From Pseudomonas nicosulfuronedens (GTDB lineage: Bacteria > Pseudomonadota > Gammaproteobacteria > Pseudomonadales > Pseudomonadaceae), in assembly GCF_005877905.1 (NCBI RefSeq), contig NZ_SWDV01000022.1, positions 1-64,000 on the forward strand: DNA of 64,000 nt. The letters are read 5' to 3'. Shown piece after piece: positions 37,955-49,200 of this stretch. Made by a program: the position numbers and the translations under genes. A model generated the notes under the pieces. It saw nothing but the letters and a program-made list of their open reading frames with translations. It was not told the DNA's origin and ran no database searches. The number at the start of each line of letters is the position of its first letter. Position 1 is the stretch's first letter.

Positions 37955-38856
37955 AAATTGCTGTGCTGTCGCGCAATCCGCGCCTGTATTCCACCCGTCG
38001 GCTGGTGGAGGCCGGGCAGCAACGCGGCCACGAGATGGTGGTGATCGACACCCTCCGCGCCTACATGAACATCGCCAGCCACAAGCCGCAGATCCACTAC
38101 CGCGGCAAGCCGCTGGAAGATTTCGACGCGGTGATCCCTCGCATCGGCGCCTCGGTGACCTTCTATGGCTGCGCCGTGCTGCGCCAGTTCGAGATGATGG
38201 GCGTGTTCCCGCTCAACGAGTCGGTGGCCATCGCCCGCTCCCGTGACAAACTGCGCTCGCTGCAACTGCTCTCGCGCAAGGGCATTGGCCTGCCGGTGAC
38301 CGGTTTCGCCCACTCCCCCGATGACGTGCCGGACCTGATCGAAATGGTCGGCGGCGCACCGCTGGTGATCAAGCTGCTGGAAGGCACCCAGGGCATCGGC
38401 GTGGTGCTCTGCGAGACGGAGAAGGCCGCCGAATCCGTGCTGGAAGCCTTCATGGGGCTCAAGCACAACATCATGGTGCAGGAGTACATCAAGGAAGCCG
38501 GCGGCGCCGACATCCGTTGCTTCGTGGTCGGCGACAAGGTGATCGCCTCGATGAAGCGCCAGGCCGCGGCGGGCGAGTTCCGTTCCAACCTGCACCGGGG
38601 CGGCAGCGCCAGCCTGATCAAGATCACCCCGGAAGAACGCATGACCGCCATCCGCGCCGCCAAGGTGATGGGCCTGCACGTCGCCGGCGTCGACATCCTG
38701 CGCTCCAACCACGGCCCGCTGGTGATGGAAGTGAACTCCTCGCCGGGCCTGGAAGGCATCGAGACCACCACCGGCAAGGACATCGCCGGGGTGATCATCG
38801 AGTACCTGGAGAAAAATGGTGGGCCGCATCTGGCGCGGACCAAAGGCAAGGGGTGA
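37951..38856 (+). CDS. rimK: Ribosomal protein S6 glutamate ligase
   Basis: This 301-residue ATP-grasp ligase adds glutamates to the C terminus of ribosomal protein S6. The ATP-grasp core includes [17 protein letters not shown] near residues 137-153, [17 protein letters not shown] near residues 175-191, and the metal-binding [14 protein letters not shown] near residue 260. It overlaps rimB by four bases. In pseudomonads RimK activity is linked to ribosome remodelling and cyclic-di-GMP. A region of palindromes follows, so this is probably the last gene of the operon. Confidence 0.96.
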   Translation: MKIAVLSRNPRLYSTRRLVEAGQQRGHEMVVIDTLRAYMNIASHKPQIHYRGKPLEDFDAVIPRIGASVTFYGCAVLRQFEMMGVFPLNESVAIARSRDKLRSLQLLSRKGIGLPVTGFAHSPDDVPDLIEMVGGAPLVIKLLEGTQGIGVVLCETEKAAESVLEAFMGLKHNIMVQEYIKEAGGADIRCFVVGDKVIASMKRQAAAGEFRSNLHRGGSASLIKITPEERMTAIRAAKVMGLHVAGVDILRSNHGPLVMEVNSSPGLEGIETTTGKDIAGVIIEYLEKNGGPHLARTKGKG

Positions 38857-39002
38857 GCCGGGGCTTTCGCGACGCATGCGTCGCGCCGGCGAACGCCAGG
38901 CCACGGATGGCCTGGCAGGGGCCTCAGAGAGGCACATGGTCACGACAGGGATGTCAGGAGCAAACTTTCATAAAGCTCCCTTCAAGCACTGCGCGGGGTC
39001 CT

Positions 39003-39119
39003 ACCCTCACCCCAGCCCTCTCCCTGAGGGAGAGGGGGCCGTCCGTGCCGGCTGACATCACAGCTTAATCCTGCGCCGATCAGTTCCCTCTCGCTCAGGG
39101 AGAGGGTTAGGCTGAGGGG
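39003..39119. repeat. CCCTCTCCC-type palindromic repeat pair
   Basis: One unit reads ACCCTCACCCCAGCCCTCTC then CCTGAGGGAGAGGG. The second reads CCCTCTCGCTCAGGGAGAGGG followed by TTAGGCTGAGGGG, the inverse of the first unit's flank. The pair therefore forms a large inverted repeat, related to the elements at 24514-24666. Confidence 0.85.
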
Positions 39120-39195
39120 CCGCATGGCAGCCAAACCAACATGAAGCACCAAGCCTCGAAGTTCCAGCTCCGAGCTTCATTGCCCCGCGGAACCC

Positions 39196-39218
39196 TTCGC
39201 GAGCAAGCTCGCTCCTAC
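39196..39218 (-). repeat. Single REP element
   Basis: One complete copy of the GTAGGAGCGAGCTTGCTCGC element on the minus strand, without a partner. It lies 21 bases before the start of the LD-carboxypeptidase gene, close enough to affect its leader. Confidence 0.88.
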
Positions 39219-39239
39219 CAGCTCTCCTGCAGTAACCGG

Positions 39240-40178
39240 ATGACCAACATGCCCGCTTCCCGCCCCCACGCCGACCTCAAATGGTCACCCATCGAAGGTC
39301 GCGTCGCTCTGGTGGCGCCGGCCTCGGCGATTGCCGAGGAGGTACTGGAAGCGACCCTGCGCCAGCTGGAAGTGCAAGGCATCGACTACCACCTGGGCAC
39401 CCACGCCGACGCACGCTACCGCTACCTGGCCGGCACGCCGGAGCAACGCCTGGAAGACTTCCACGCCGCCTTCGAGCTGGAAGAGGTCAGCGCTGTCTGG
39501 TGCCTGCGCGGTGGTTATGGCTGTGGACAACTCATCCCGCAACTGGACTGGCCGCGCCTCCAGGCCGCGTCCCCGCGCCCGCTGATCGGCTTCTCGGACA
39601 TTTCCATCCTGCTCAGCGCCTTCCACCGCCAGGGCCTGCCGGCGATCCACGGCATGGTCGCCACCGGGCTGGGCCTGCAACCCCTGAGCGCGCTCAGCGA
39701 GCAGCGCGAGCGCCTGGCTTCGCTGGCCTCGATCAGCCACGTACTGGCCGGCGAGCCCGGCAAGCTGGCGGTGCAGCACCTGACAGGGCCGAAGACAGCT
39801 GTGGTGGGCGAACTGATCGGCGGCAACCTCACCGCCCTGGCCTGCATGGCCGGCACCGCTGGCGCGCTGTACGTGCCGGACGGCGCGATCCTGATCCTCG
39901 AAGACGTTGGCGAGCCCTACTACCGCCTCGAACGCAGCCTCTGGCAACTGCTGAACAGCTTGAACGGAGCCCGCCTGGGCGCGATCTGCCTCGGCACCTT
40001 CACCGACTGCCCGCGCAAGAGCGTGGCCCACAGTCTGGAAGAAATCTTCGCGGAGTACGCCGTGCAGCTGGGTGTGCCGCTCTACCACGGCCTACCCAGC
40101 GGCCATGGCGCCCACAACCGCGCCTGGCCCTATGGGCGCCAGGCGGTGCTGGAAGGCAAAACCCTGCGTTGGGATTAA
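39240..40178 (+). CDS. ldcA: Murein LD-carboxypeptidase
   Basis: This 312-residue serine peptidase of family S66 removes the terminal D-alanine from murein tetrapeptides during peptidoglycan recycling. The catalytic triad is visible as Ser119 in GFSDIS, Glu221 in LEDVGE and His289 in SGHGAHN. All are offset by four from Ser115, Glu217 and His285 known in the P. aeruginosa enzyme. The start at 39240 (MTNMPASRPHADLKW) resembles that enzyme's N terminus; 39249 is an alternative. The stop overlaps the end of the convergent sensor kinase gene by four bases. Confidence 0.94.
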   Translation: MTNMPASRPHADLKWSPIEGRVALVAPASAIAEEVLEATLRQLEVQGIDYHLGTHADARYRYLAGTPEQRLEDFHAAFELEEVSAVWCLRGGYGCGQLIPQLDWPRLQAASPRPLIGFSDISILLSAFHRQGLPAIHGMVATGLGLQPLSALSEQRERLASLASISHVLAGEPGKLAVQHLTGPKTAVVGELIGGNLTALACMAGTAGALYVPDGAILILEDVGEPYYRLERSLWQLLNSLNGARLGAICLGTFTDCPRKSVAHSLEEIFAEYAVQLGVPLYHGLPSGHGAHNRAWPYGRQAVLEGKTLRWD

Positions 40179-41494
40179 TGCGCGTCGCGCGGCAGCAGCA
40201 AGCCAAGCGGCAGGCAGACGCGCGCTTCCACGCCACCGCCTTCACGGTTGCGCAGCTCGATGCTGCCGCCGTGCTGTTCGGCAATACGCTTGACGATGGC
40301 CAGCCCAAGACCGGTGCCCTTGCCGCCGCGCGCCTTGTCGCCACGGAAGAAGGGATTGAAGATGTTGTCCAGCTCCTGCGGATCGACGCCCGCGCCGCGG
40401 TCCAGCACGCTGAGCACCACATAGGGCGCACCGCCACCGCCGGCCACGTGGGCCGCCACTTCGACCTTGCCGCCGCCGTGGTTGAGACCGTTCTCGATCA
40501 GGTTGCCCAGCAGGCGCTTGATCGACACCCGGCGGAAGCGGAACAGCGGCAGCGTTTCCAGGCATAGGCGCACGCGGTTGCCGGTCTGGTTGAAGGCGTC
40601 GGCCACTTCGCGGATCAGGTCGGCGAGGTCGCCCTCTTCCACCGATTCGTCGCGGCCATCGCGGATGAAGGCAAGGAACTGGTCGAGGATGGCGTCCATG
40701 TCCTCGATGTCGCGGACCATGTCCTCGACCATTTCGCGGTCGCTTTCAGGCATCAGCTCCAGCGACAGGCGCAGGCGCGTCAGCGGCGTACGCAGGTCGT
40801 GGGAGACACCGGCCAACATCAGCTCGCGTTCACGCCCGACCTGTTCCACGTCGTCGGCCATCTGGTTGAAGGCGCGGTACACCTCGGCCATCTCGCTGGG
40901 GGTTTCCTGCCCCAGCGGCAGGCGCACGCTGCGTCCCTTGCCGAACTCACGGGAAGCGAAGACCAGGCGCTTGAGCGGCTGGCTGAGCTGCCGCACGAAG
41001 ATCCAGGCCGCCGCAGTGGACAACAGGCCAATGCCGAGGAACCAGCCCAGCACGCTCCAGATCTGCTGGCCGCGCAATGGGTGCGGGTAGAGCGGTACGC
41101 CGATCCAGCCGTCGCCCAGGGTCGGTGCGCGCACCCAGAGCATCGACGGATGGTGGATGCGCAGGCGGGTCTCGGTGTCGATGCCCAGCTCCATGCGCAT
41201 CTGCCGCTGGAAGATTTCCGTGTATGGCCAGTGCACTTCCTCCGGTTGTCCCTGCTCGTGGGGCGCCCACTTCAGCCCGGCGGACTGGGCAATGGCCTCG
41301 CGCGATTTCTCGTCCGCCGCCCAGTAGGCGCGCACGGTCAGCGCCGCGCCATGGCTGTACTGGCGGTCGACCAGCATGTCTTCGTTCATCAGCAGGTAGA
41401 CCAGGGTCAGCGCCTTGGAGAACAGCACGACGATGAGCACCAGCCAGAGAGTGCGGGCGAAGAAGCTTTGCGGGAACCAGAGGGGTGTTTTCAA
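40175..41494 (-). CDS. amgS: Sensor histidine kinase AmgS (EnvZ-like)
   Basis: This 439-residue membrane kinase has two transmembrane segments (about residues 15-35 and 147-167) around a periplasmic domain, a HAMP segment to about 220, the phosphoacceptor His232 in AGVSHDLRTPLTR, and a HATPase domain with NLIENGLNHG, DRGAGVDP and GKGTGLGLAIV. In P. aeruginosa AmgRS responds to membrane stress from mistranslated proteins and contributes to aminoglycoside tolerance. The response regulator gene lies upstream on the same strand, separated by 119 bases filled by a REP doublet. Assignment to AmgS rests on length, domain order and neighbours. Confidence 0.92.
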   Translation of the reverse strand: MKTPLWFPQSFFARTLWLVLIVVLFSKALTLVYLLMNEDMLVDRQYSHGAALTVRAYWAADEKSREAIAQSAGLKWAPHEQGQPEEVHWPYTEIFQRQMRMELGIDTETRLRIHHPSMLWVRAPTLGDGWIGVPLYPHPLRGQQIWSVLGWFLGIGLLSTAAAWIFVRQLSQPLKRLVFASREFGKGRSVRLPLGQETPSEMAEVYRAFNQMADDVEQVGRERELMLAGVSHDLRTPLTRLRLSLELMPESDREMVEDMVRDIEDMDAILDQFLAFIRDGRDESVEEGDLADLIREVADAFNQTGNRVRLCLETLPLFRFRRVSIKRLLGNLIENGLNHGGGKVEVAAHVAGGGGAPYVVLSVLDRGAGVDPQELDNIFNPFFRGDKARGGKGTGLGLAIVKRIAEQHGGSIELRNREGGGVEARVCLPLGLLLPRDAH

Positions 41495-41520
41495 GAACGG
41501 ATTACCAGGAGGTACGAATT

Positions 41521-41603
41521 GTAGGAGCGAGCTTGCTCGCGAACCTGCATCGACGCGAGGTGTTGTTCGCGAGCAAGAACGATGGCGTCCCCCTCGCTCC
41601 TAC
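41521..41603. repeat. REP doublet (REPIN) 3, inside the amgRS operon
   Basis: The left arm is a perfect GTAGGAGCGAGCTTGCTCGC copy. The right arm is split by a 15-base insert (41578-41592, AACGATGGCGTCCCC) between GAGCAAG and CTCGCTCCTAC. The element fills most of the gap between amgR and amgS. Confidence 0.88.
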
Positions 41604-41613
41604 AGGGCAAACA

Positions 41614-42354
41614 TCACTTGCGGGCGGCGCCATCCGGCACGAACACGTAGCCCACGCCCCAGACAGTCTGGATGTAGCGCGGCTTCGACGGATCGGGCTC
41701 GATCAGCCGGCGCAGGCGGGAAATCTGCACGTCGATGGAACGCTCCAGGGCGTCCCACTCGCGGCCACGGGCCAGGTTCATCAGCTTGTCGCGGGTCAGC
41801 GGCTCACGGGCGTGCTGGACCAGGGCCTTGAGCACGGCGAACTCACCAGTGGTGAGCATGTGCACTTCCTCACCCTTCTTCAGCTCGCGGGTGGCCAGGT
41901 GCAGCTCGTAGTCGCCGAAGGTGACGATCTCGTCCTCGCCTGCCGGCGCGCCCGGCACCAGCGGCGCCTGGCGGCGCAGCACGGCCTTGATCCGCGCCAG
42001 CAGCTCGCGCGGGTTGAAGGGCTTGGCCAGGTAGTCGTCGGCGCCCTGCTCCAGGCCCGAGATGCGGCTGGACTCGTCGCCTTTCGCGGTGAGCATGATG
42101 ATCGGGATCTGGTTGTTCGACTCGCGCAGGCGCTTGCACGCGGAGAGGCCATCCTCACCGGGCATCATCAGGTCCAGCACCACCAGCTGGAACAGCTCGC
42201 GGGCCAGCAGGCGGTCCATCTGCTCGGTGTTTTCGACGGCGCGGACACGGTAACCCTGCTCATCGAGGAAGCGTTCCAGCAGACGACGCAGGCGTGCGTC
42301 GTCATCGACCACGAGGATCTTTTCGCCTTCCGGCAGGGTGGCAGCGTTGCTCAT
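41614..42354 (-). CDS. amgR: Response regulator AmgR (OmpR-like)
   Basis: This 246-residue OmpR/PhoB-family regulator has a receiver domain with the acidic cluster VVDDDA (residues 15-20), phosphoacceptor Asp61 in VVLDLMMP and a conserved lysine in KPFNPRE near residue 110. The C-terminal winged helix (about residues 150-238) ends with YIQTVWGVGYVFV. It should be phosphorylated by the downstream kinase. P. aeruginosa AmgR activates envelope-stress genes such as proteases and htpX. It is divergent from tex across 221 bases. Confidence 0.94.
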   Translation of the reverse strand: MSNAATLPEGEKILVVDDDARLRRLLERFLDEQGYRVRAVENTEQMDRLLARELFQLVVLDLMMPGEDGLSACKRLRESNNQIPIIMLTAKGDESSRISGLEQGADDYLAKPFNPRELLARIKAVLRRQAPLVPGAPAGEDEIVTFGDYELHLATRELKKGEEVHMLTTGEFAVLKALVQHAREPLTRDKLMNLARGREWDALERSIDVQISRLRRLIEPDPSKPRYIQTVWGVGYVFVPDGAARK

Positions 42355-42472
42355 GGAAACTCCCAGAATCTGATTCGGCGGGCATTATCGCCCAGCAGCC
42401 GCGCATCACGGCCTGTCCATTGTTAGCAGATTTTTCCCCGACCAGTCGCGCGCCCGGTGAAATTGTCGTGGG

Positions 42473-42478
42473 TATAAT
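42473..42478 (+). promoter_or_regulatory. Probable -10 element of the tex promoter
   Basis: A perfect TATAAT lies about 97 bases before the tex start codon. A good -35 hexamer at the usual distance is not seen. The leader of about 90 bases between them contains no obvious structure. Confidence 0.5.
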
Positions 42479-42575
42479 GCGGCGCTTTTGCGGCGGGGCG
42501 TTGTCATAGACGCCTGCCAAGCGCCACGGCGCGGCAGCCTAGCCCCGTATTTCGTTGGTTTCACCAGGTGGATTC

Positions 42576-44918
<2,343 letters not shown>

Positions 44919-44927
44919 GGAAGGCCC

Positions 44928-45317
44928 ATGAGCGAGATGCCCGCCCGCGAGCTGATGATCAGCCGCTTCAGCGAAACCCTCGGCGTGCAGCCGATCCGGG
45001 TCGCCGACGGTGAAGCCGAGGTGCTGCTGCCCATGGCCGAGCACCTGCGCAACCGCGGCAACGTCATGCATGGCGGCGCGCTCTTCACGCTGATGGACAT
45101 GACCATGGGCCTGGCCTGCTCCAGCGCCCATGGTTTCGACCGACAGAGCGTCACCCTGGAATGCAAGATCAACTACATCCGCGCGGTCGCCGAAGGTGAA
45201 GTGCGCTGTGTGGCGAAAGTCCTGCACGCCGGGCGTCGCTCGCTGGTGGTCGAAGCCGACATCCACCAGGGCGACAAGCTGGTCGCCAAGGGACAAGGCA
45301 CCTTCGCCCAGCTGTAA
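44928..45317 (+). CDS. PaaI-type hotdog thioesterase
   Basis: This 129-residue protein has the hotdog-fold signature NVMHGGALFTLMDMTMGLA near residues 45-63 with the active-site HGG and an acidic residue in the central helix. PaaI/YdiI-like enzymes hydrolyse acyl-CoA thioesters. It follows tex with a 9-base gap and an AAGGAAGG site, so it is cotranscribed. The natural substrate cannot be deduced from the sequence. Confidence 0.88.
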   Translation: MSEMPARELMISRFSETLGVQPIRVADGEAEVLLPMAEHLRNRGNVMHGGALFTLMDMTMGLACSSAHGFDRQSVTLECKINYIRAVAEGEVRCVAKVLHAGRRSLVVEADIHQGDKLVAKGQGTFAQL

Positions 45318-45481
45318 TTCGCACCGCGACAACTGACCTATGCTGTACGCCGGAGCCCCGGATTTGCGGGCGCCGGCGCAGCGCCTCGATAAAGCCAGGC
45401 GACCACGCCGGTTGTTCTCCCCTTGTAGACCGCCCAGTCCACCCCCATAGTGGGGCGATTGCCGTGTGAAGGACTTCCAAC

Positions 45482-47068
45482 TTGAGCGACCAACTCTCCC
45501 GCCGCCTGGCCCTGCTTGGCGATGCCGCCAACCTGTCCCTGCTCACCCAGTGCCTGCACGGTATCGAGCGCGAATGCCTGCGCGTCGATGAACGCGGCAA
45601 GCTCGCCCTGACCCCGCACCCGCGTGCCCTGGGCTCGGCGCTGACCAACCCGCAGATCACCACCGACTACTCCGAATCGCTGCTGGAGTTCATCACTCCG
45701 ACCTCCACCAGCGTCGAGAAGACCCTGGACGAGCTGGGCGAAATCCACCGCTTCGCCAGCGGCAAGCTCGACGGCGAGTACCTGTGGAGCCCGTCCATGC
45801 CCTGCGAGCTGCCGGATGAAGAGACCATCCCGATCGCCCGCTACGGCAGCTCGCATATCGGTCGCCTGAAGTACGTCTACCGCAAGGGCCTGGCGCTGCG
45901 CTACGGCAAGACCATGCAGTGCATCGCCGGCATCCATTACAACTTCTCCCTGCCCGAGGGCATCTGGGAGCTGCTGCGCGAAGATGAAGGCAGCGAGAAG
46001 AGCGCGCGGGACTTCCAGTCGCACCGCTACATCGCGATGATCCGCAACTTCCGCCGCTACAGCTGGCTGCTGATGTACCTGTTCGGCGCATCGCCTGCGC
46101 TGGACGCCGGTTTCCTGCGCGGCCGCCCGCACGGCCTGGAATCCTTCGACGCGCACACCCTCTACCTGCCCTACGCCACCAGCCTGCGCATGAGCGACCT
46201 GGGCTACCAGAACAACGCCCAGGCCGGCCTGACGCCCTGCTACAACGACCTGGACAGCTACATCGACAGCCTGCGCCGCGCGGTGAGCACGCCCTACGCG
46301 CCGTACGAGAAGGTCGGCACCAAGGTCGATGGCGAGTGGGTGCAGCTCAATACCAACATCCTGCAGATCGAGAACGAGTACTACTCGAGCATTCGCCCGA
46401 AACGCGTCACCTACACCGGCGAGCGCCCGATTCAGGCGCTGATGGCCCGTGGCGTGCAGTACGTCGAAGCGCGCTGCCTGGACATCAATCCCTTCCTGCC
46501 GCTGGGCATCGACGTCACCGAGGCGCGCTTCCTCGATGCCTTCCTGCTCTACTGCGCACTCTCCGACAGCCCGCCGCTGGGCGGTTGCGAGTGCGGCTCG
46601 GCCACCAGCAACTTCCTCAAGGTGGTCAAGGAAGGTCGTCGCCCGGGCCTGAAACTGGAGCGCGGCGGCCAGCAGATCGAGATGAAGGACTGGGCAGGTG
46701 CCCTGCTAGACGCCATCGCGCCGATCATCGACCTGCTCGACCGCGCCAACGGCAGCAGCCTGCATGCGCAGAGTCTGGCGGAGCAGCGCGCCAAAGTGAC
46801 CGATGCCGACCTGACGCCTTCGGCGAAGGTCCTGGCGGAAATGCGCGAGCGTGGCGAGAGCTTCGAAGCCTTCGCCCTGCGCTACAGCCGCCAGCATGCC
46901 GAGACGCTGCACAGCGAACCGCTGTCGGCTGAAGAGCAGGCGCGCTTCGAAGGCATGGCCAGCCAGTCACTGGCGGAACAGGCGGATCTGGAGAAGCAGC
47001 CCGAGGGTGATTTCGACACCTTCGTTGCCGCCTACCAGGCGAGCATTCTCGGTCTGATCAGCGTGTAA
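45482..47068 (+). CDS. gshA: Glutamate-cysteine ligase
   Basis: This 528-residue enzyme joins glutamate and cysteine, the rate-limiting step of glutathione synthesis. It is of the gammaproteobacterial GshA family: [10 protein letters not shown] near residues 21-30, [12 protein letters not shown] near residue 61, and the long conserved block [20 protein letters not shown] near residues 103-122. The start is TTG at 45482 with an AAGGA site 7 bases upstream; the next codons ([12 protein letters not shown]) match the family N terminus and no ATG is available nearby. A rare start codon may hold expression down. An RMF-like small gene follows. Confidence 0.95.
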   Translation: MSDQLSRRLALLGDAANLSLLTQCLHGIERECLRVDERGKLALTPHPRALGSALTNPQITTDYSESLLEFITPTSTSVEKTLDELGEIHRFASGKLDGEYLWSPSMPCELPDEETIPIARYGSSHIGRLKYVYRKGLALRYGKTMQCIAGIHYNFSLPEGIWELLREDEGSEKSARDFQSHRYIAMIRNFRRYSWLLMYLFGASPALDAGFLRGRPHGLESFDAHTLYLPYATSLRMSDLGYQNNAQAGLTPCYNDLDSYIDSLRRAVSTPYAPYEKVGTKVDGEWVQLNTNILQIENEYYSSIRPKRVTYTGERPIQALMARGVQYVEARCLDINPFLPLGIDVTEARFLDAFLLYCALSDSPPLGGCECGSATSNFLKVVKEGRRPGLKLERGGQQIEMKDWAGALLDAIAPIIDLLDRANGSSLHAQSLAEQRAKVTDADLTPSAKVLAEMRERGESFEAFALRYSRQHAETLHSEPLSAEEQARFEGMASQSLAEQADLEKQPEGDFDTFVAAYQASILGLISV

Positions 47069-47204
47069 TCAAGAGAACTTTCCGGCAGGCCATTCATACA
47101 ATTCTGCTCCGCAGAATGTCCGTCCATACGGAGAATCGCAGCATCTGGAGCCCCACCACCTCATGTGCGGGCTTCAGAGTCGATTACAGCCTGGACGATG
47201 CCCT

Positions 47205-47657
47205 ATGTCTTGCCCTCCCTATGACTGGACGCTGGACGACCTGGATGCGGCCTACCTTGATGGCCACCGGGCCGGTCTTGCCGGACAGCGAGCCATCCCT
47301 CCTCTGGATGCCATCCTGGCACTCAGCTGGGAGGCTGGCTGGGAAGACGGCGCCGAACAACTTCGATGTCGCCTGGTTCGATCGGACACGCCTTTCGTCT
47401 GGGATTATTTCCCTCCCCTGCTGAGCGTTCGAATCCACAACAGCAGCGCTCGCCCACCACTGGGAAAATCCGACTTCGGACTACGCATGCAGGTCATGCC
47501 CCAGCCCGTCCGGCTGAGTCCGGACAAGGACCCAGCACCGCGAAGCACCTCCCTGCTGAGCGTGCAGATCGTCAACAGCACTGCGCGCCCGCCGCTCTCG
47601 GCCCCCAACTTCGGCCTGCGCATGCAGCGCCTGGTACTGGTGCCGCGCCGCAGTTAA
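47205..47657 (+). CDS. Small protein with an RMF-like segment and an internal duplication
   Basis: This 150-residue protein is of unknown family. Its first half (about residues 10-52) contains A-Y-x-x-G-x-x-A-G-x-A-G followed by a proline and a SWEAGWEDG segment, a spacing that resembles ribosome modulation factor (RGYQAGIAGR ... WLGGWREA). Its second half holds two copies of a segment of about 26 residues: LLSVRIHNSSARPPL...FGLRMQ and LLSVQIVNSTARPPL...FGLRMQ. The start is uncertain (ATG 47205 lacks a strong ribosome site; 47163 is a longer alternative). It lies between gshA and the convergent argA. The RMF similarity is a pattern judgement, not a proven homology. Confidence 0.62.
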   Translation: MSCPPYDWTLDDLDAAYLDGHRAGLAGQRAIPPLDAILALSWEAGWEDGAEQLRCRLVRSDTPFVWDYFPPLLSVRIHNSSARPPLGKSDFGLRMQVMPQPVRLSPDKDPAPRSTSLLSVQIVNSTARPPLSAPNFGLRMQRLVLVPRRS

Positions 47658-47673
47658 GCCGCAGAGTGGTTGC

Positions 47674-48972
47674 TCAGAGGCTCTTCTCGAACACCTGGGA
47701 ATTGCGCTGGTAGTTGTACAGCGACGCCCGTGCGGCCGGCAGGCGGTCCACACTGCTGGGTTGGAAGCCGCGCTCGCGGAACCAGTGGGCGGTTCGCGTG
47801 GTGAGCACGTAGAGGGTCTTCAGGCCAAGGTTGCGCGCGCGCTGTTCGATGCGCTCCAGCAGGTCGTCGCCACGTCCGCCGTGGCGATATTCCGGGTTCA
47901 CCGCCAGGCAAGCCAGCTCGCCCGAGTCCGAGTCGGCAATGGGATAGAGCGCGGCGCAGGCGATGATCAGCCCTTCGCGCTCGACGATACTGAACTGCTC
48001 GATCTCGCGCTCCAGCACCTCGCGGGAACGGCGCACCAGGATGCCCTGCTCTTCCAGCGGGCGAATCAGCTCCAGCAAGCCGCCGACGTCCTCGATGCCC
48101 GCCTCGCGCAGTTGTTCGAACTGTTCCTGGGCGACCAGGGTGCCATTGCCGGTGCGGGTGAAGAGCTCGCTGAGCAGCGAGCCGTCTTCGGTGTAGCTGA
48201 CGATATGGCTGCGACGTACGCCCGCGCGACAGGCCTGGGCGGCGGCATCCAGCAGCTCGCCCTGGTAGCTCGCACCCAGACGCTCCAGGTGCGCCGGCAC
48301 CTGCTGCGGACGCAGCTCGCGCACCAGCTTGCCGGCGTCGTCCATCAAGCCGCGCTCGGCTCCGTAGAGGATCAGCTTGTCCGCGCCCAGGTCGATGGCG
48401 GCGCGCATGGCCACGTCCTCGCAGGCGAGGTTGAATATTTCACCGGTGGGCGAATAGCCCAGCGGCGAGAGCAGCACGATGCTGCGCTCGTCGAGCTGGC
48501 GATTGATGCCCTTGCGGTCGATCCGCCGCACTTCGCCGGTGTGGTGGTAATCGATGCCGTCGACCACGCCGATCGGTCGTGCGGTGACGAAGTTGCCCGA
48601 GGTCACGCGCATGCGCGAGCCCTGCATGGGCGAGGCGGCCATGTCCATGGACAGGCGTGCCTCGATGGTGATGCGCAGGCTGCCAACCGCGTCGATCACA
48701 CAGCCCAGGGTCAGCGCGTCGGTGACCCGCAAACCACGGTGGAAGCGCGGCGCCAGCCCGTGGGAGGCCAGACGTGCTTCGATCTGCGGGCGCGAGCCGT
48801 GCACCAGCACCAGGCGCACGCCCAGGCTGTGCAGCAGCACCAGGTCGTGGACGATATTGCCGAAATTGGGGTCTTCGACGCCCTCGCCGGGGAGCATCAC
48901 CACGAAGGTGCAGTCCCGGTGCGAGTTGATATAGGGCGAAGCGTGGCGCAGCCAGTTGACGTAGTCGTGCAT
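47674..48972 (-). CDS. argA: N-acetylglutamate synthase
   Basis: This 432-residue enzyme acetylates glutamate with acetyl-CoA, the first step of arginine biosynthesis. The N-terminal amino-acid-kinase-like domain (about residues 1-285, with LVLVHGSRPQIEARL near 55) binds arginine for feedback inhibition. The C-terminal GNAT domain includes ELACLAVNPEYRHGGRGDDLLE near residues 352-373. It is next to argE on the same strand, 222 bases downstream, and convergent with the RMF-like gene. The classical ArgA architecture and length make the identification secure. Confidence 0.96.
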   Translation of the reverse strand: MHDYVNWLRHASPYINSHRDCTFVVMLPGEGVEDPNFGNIVHDLVLLHSLGVRLVLVHGSRPQIEARLASHGLAPRFHRGLRVTDALTLGCVIDAVGSLRITIEARLSMDMAASPMQGSRMRVTSGNFVTARPIGVVDGIDYHHTGEVRRIDRKGINRQLDERSIVLLSPLGYSPTGEIFNLACEDVAMRAAIDLGADKLILYGAERGLMDDAGKLVRELRPQQVPAHLERLGASYQGELLDAAAQACRAGVRRSHIVSYTEDGSLLSELFTRTGNGTLVAQEQFEQLREAGIEDVGGLLELIRPLEEQGILVRRSREVLEREIEQFSIVEREGLIIACAALYPIADSDSGELACLAVNPEYRHGGRGDDLLERIEQRARNLGLKTLYVLTTRTAHWFRERGFQPSSVDRLPAARASLYNYQRNSQVFEKSL

Positions 48973-49158
48973 TGCTTGAAAAGCCTGTCGTTCGAGTGGG
49001 CGGAAATCTGTCGGATGCGGCCGGAGCTCGGCCAGGGCGGCGCGGTTATCGTCGTCGCATGAACATCGACAGGTTTCTCCTCTTGGATAGGTTGGGCCCG
49101 TTGTCGGGGCGCTCTACAGGCAACTCTTCATCAACAGTTGTTGCGGACCGTCGTACGG

Positions 49159-49200
49159 ACTGCCCTTCATGAACTGCCTTTCATAGACTGCCTTTCATAG
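49159..49200 (-). repeat. Tandem 14-base repeat at the argE stop codon
   Basis: Three copies of a 14-base unit (plus-strand ACTGCCTTTCATAG, the first with two changes) run in tandem from 49159 to 49200. The argE stop codon lies inside the last copy, so the repeats look like duplications of the gene's end. Confidence 0.7.

Larger units (their letters stand above)
38857..39239. other. Repeat-rich intergenic region between rimK and the LD-carboxypeptidase gene
   Basis: These 383 bases hold no supported gene. They contain a GACGCATGCGTC palindrome at about 38870-38881, a GCCAGGCC/GGCCTGGC hairpin near 38891-38912, a pair of CCCTCTCCC-type repeats (39003-39119) and one single REP (39196-39218). 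An open frame continuous with the downstream gene runs backwards through the REP to 39141; I regard this as chance. Confidence 0.7.

Noticed and set aside
39141-39239. N-terminal extension of the LD-carboxypeptidase gene
   Set aside because: The extension would be translated through a REP element (residues REQARSYQ) and does not match the known enzyme, whose N terminus begins near 39240.
47101-47117. ATTCTGC/GCAGAAT hairpin after gshA as a terminator
   Set aside because: The stem is 7 bp and AT-rich and is not followed by a T-run, so termination is not supported.
48972-49172. Short frame between argA and argE
   Set aside because: Low-complexity end, no ribosome site, and it overlaps the argA start; I could not support it as a gene.
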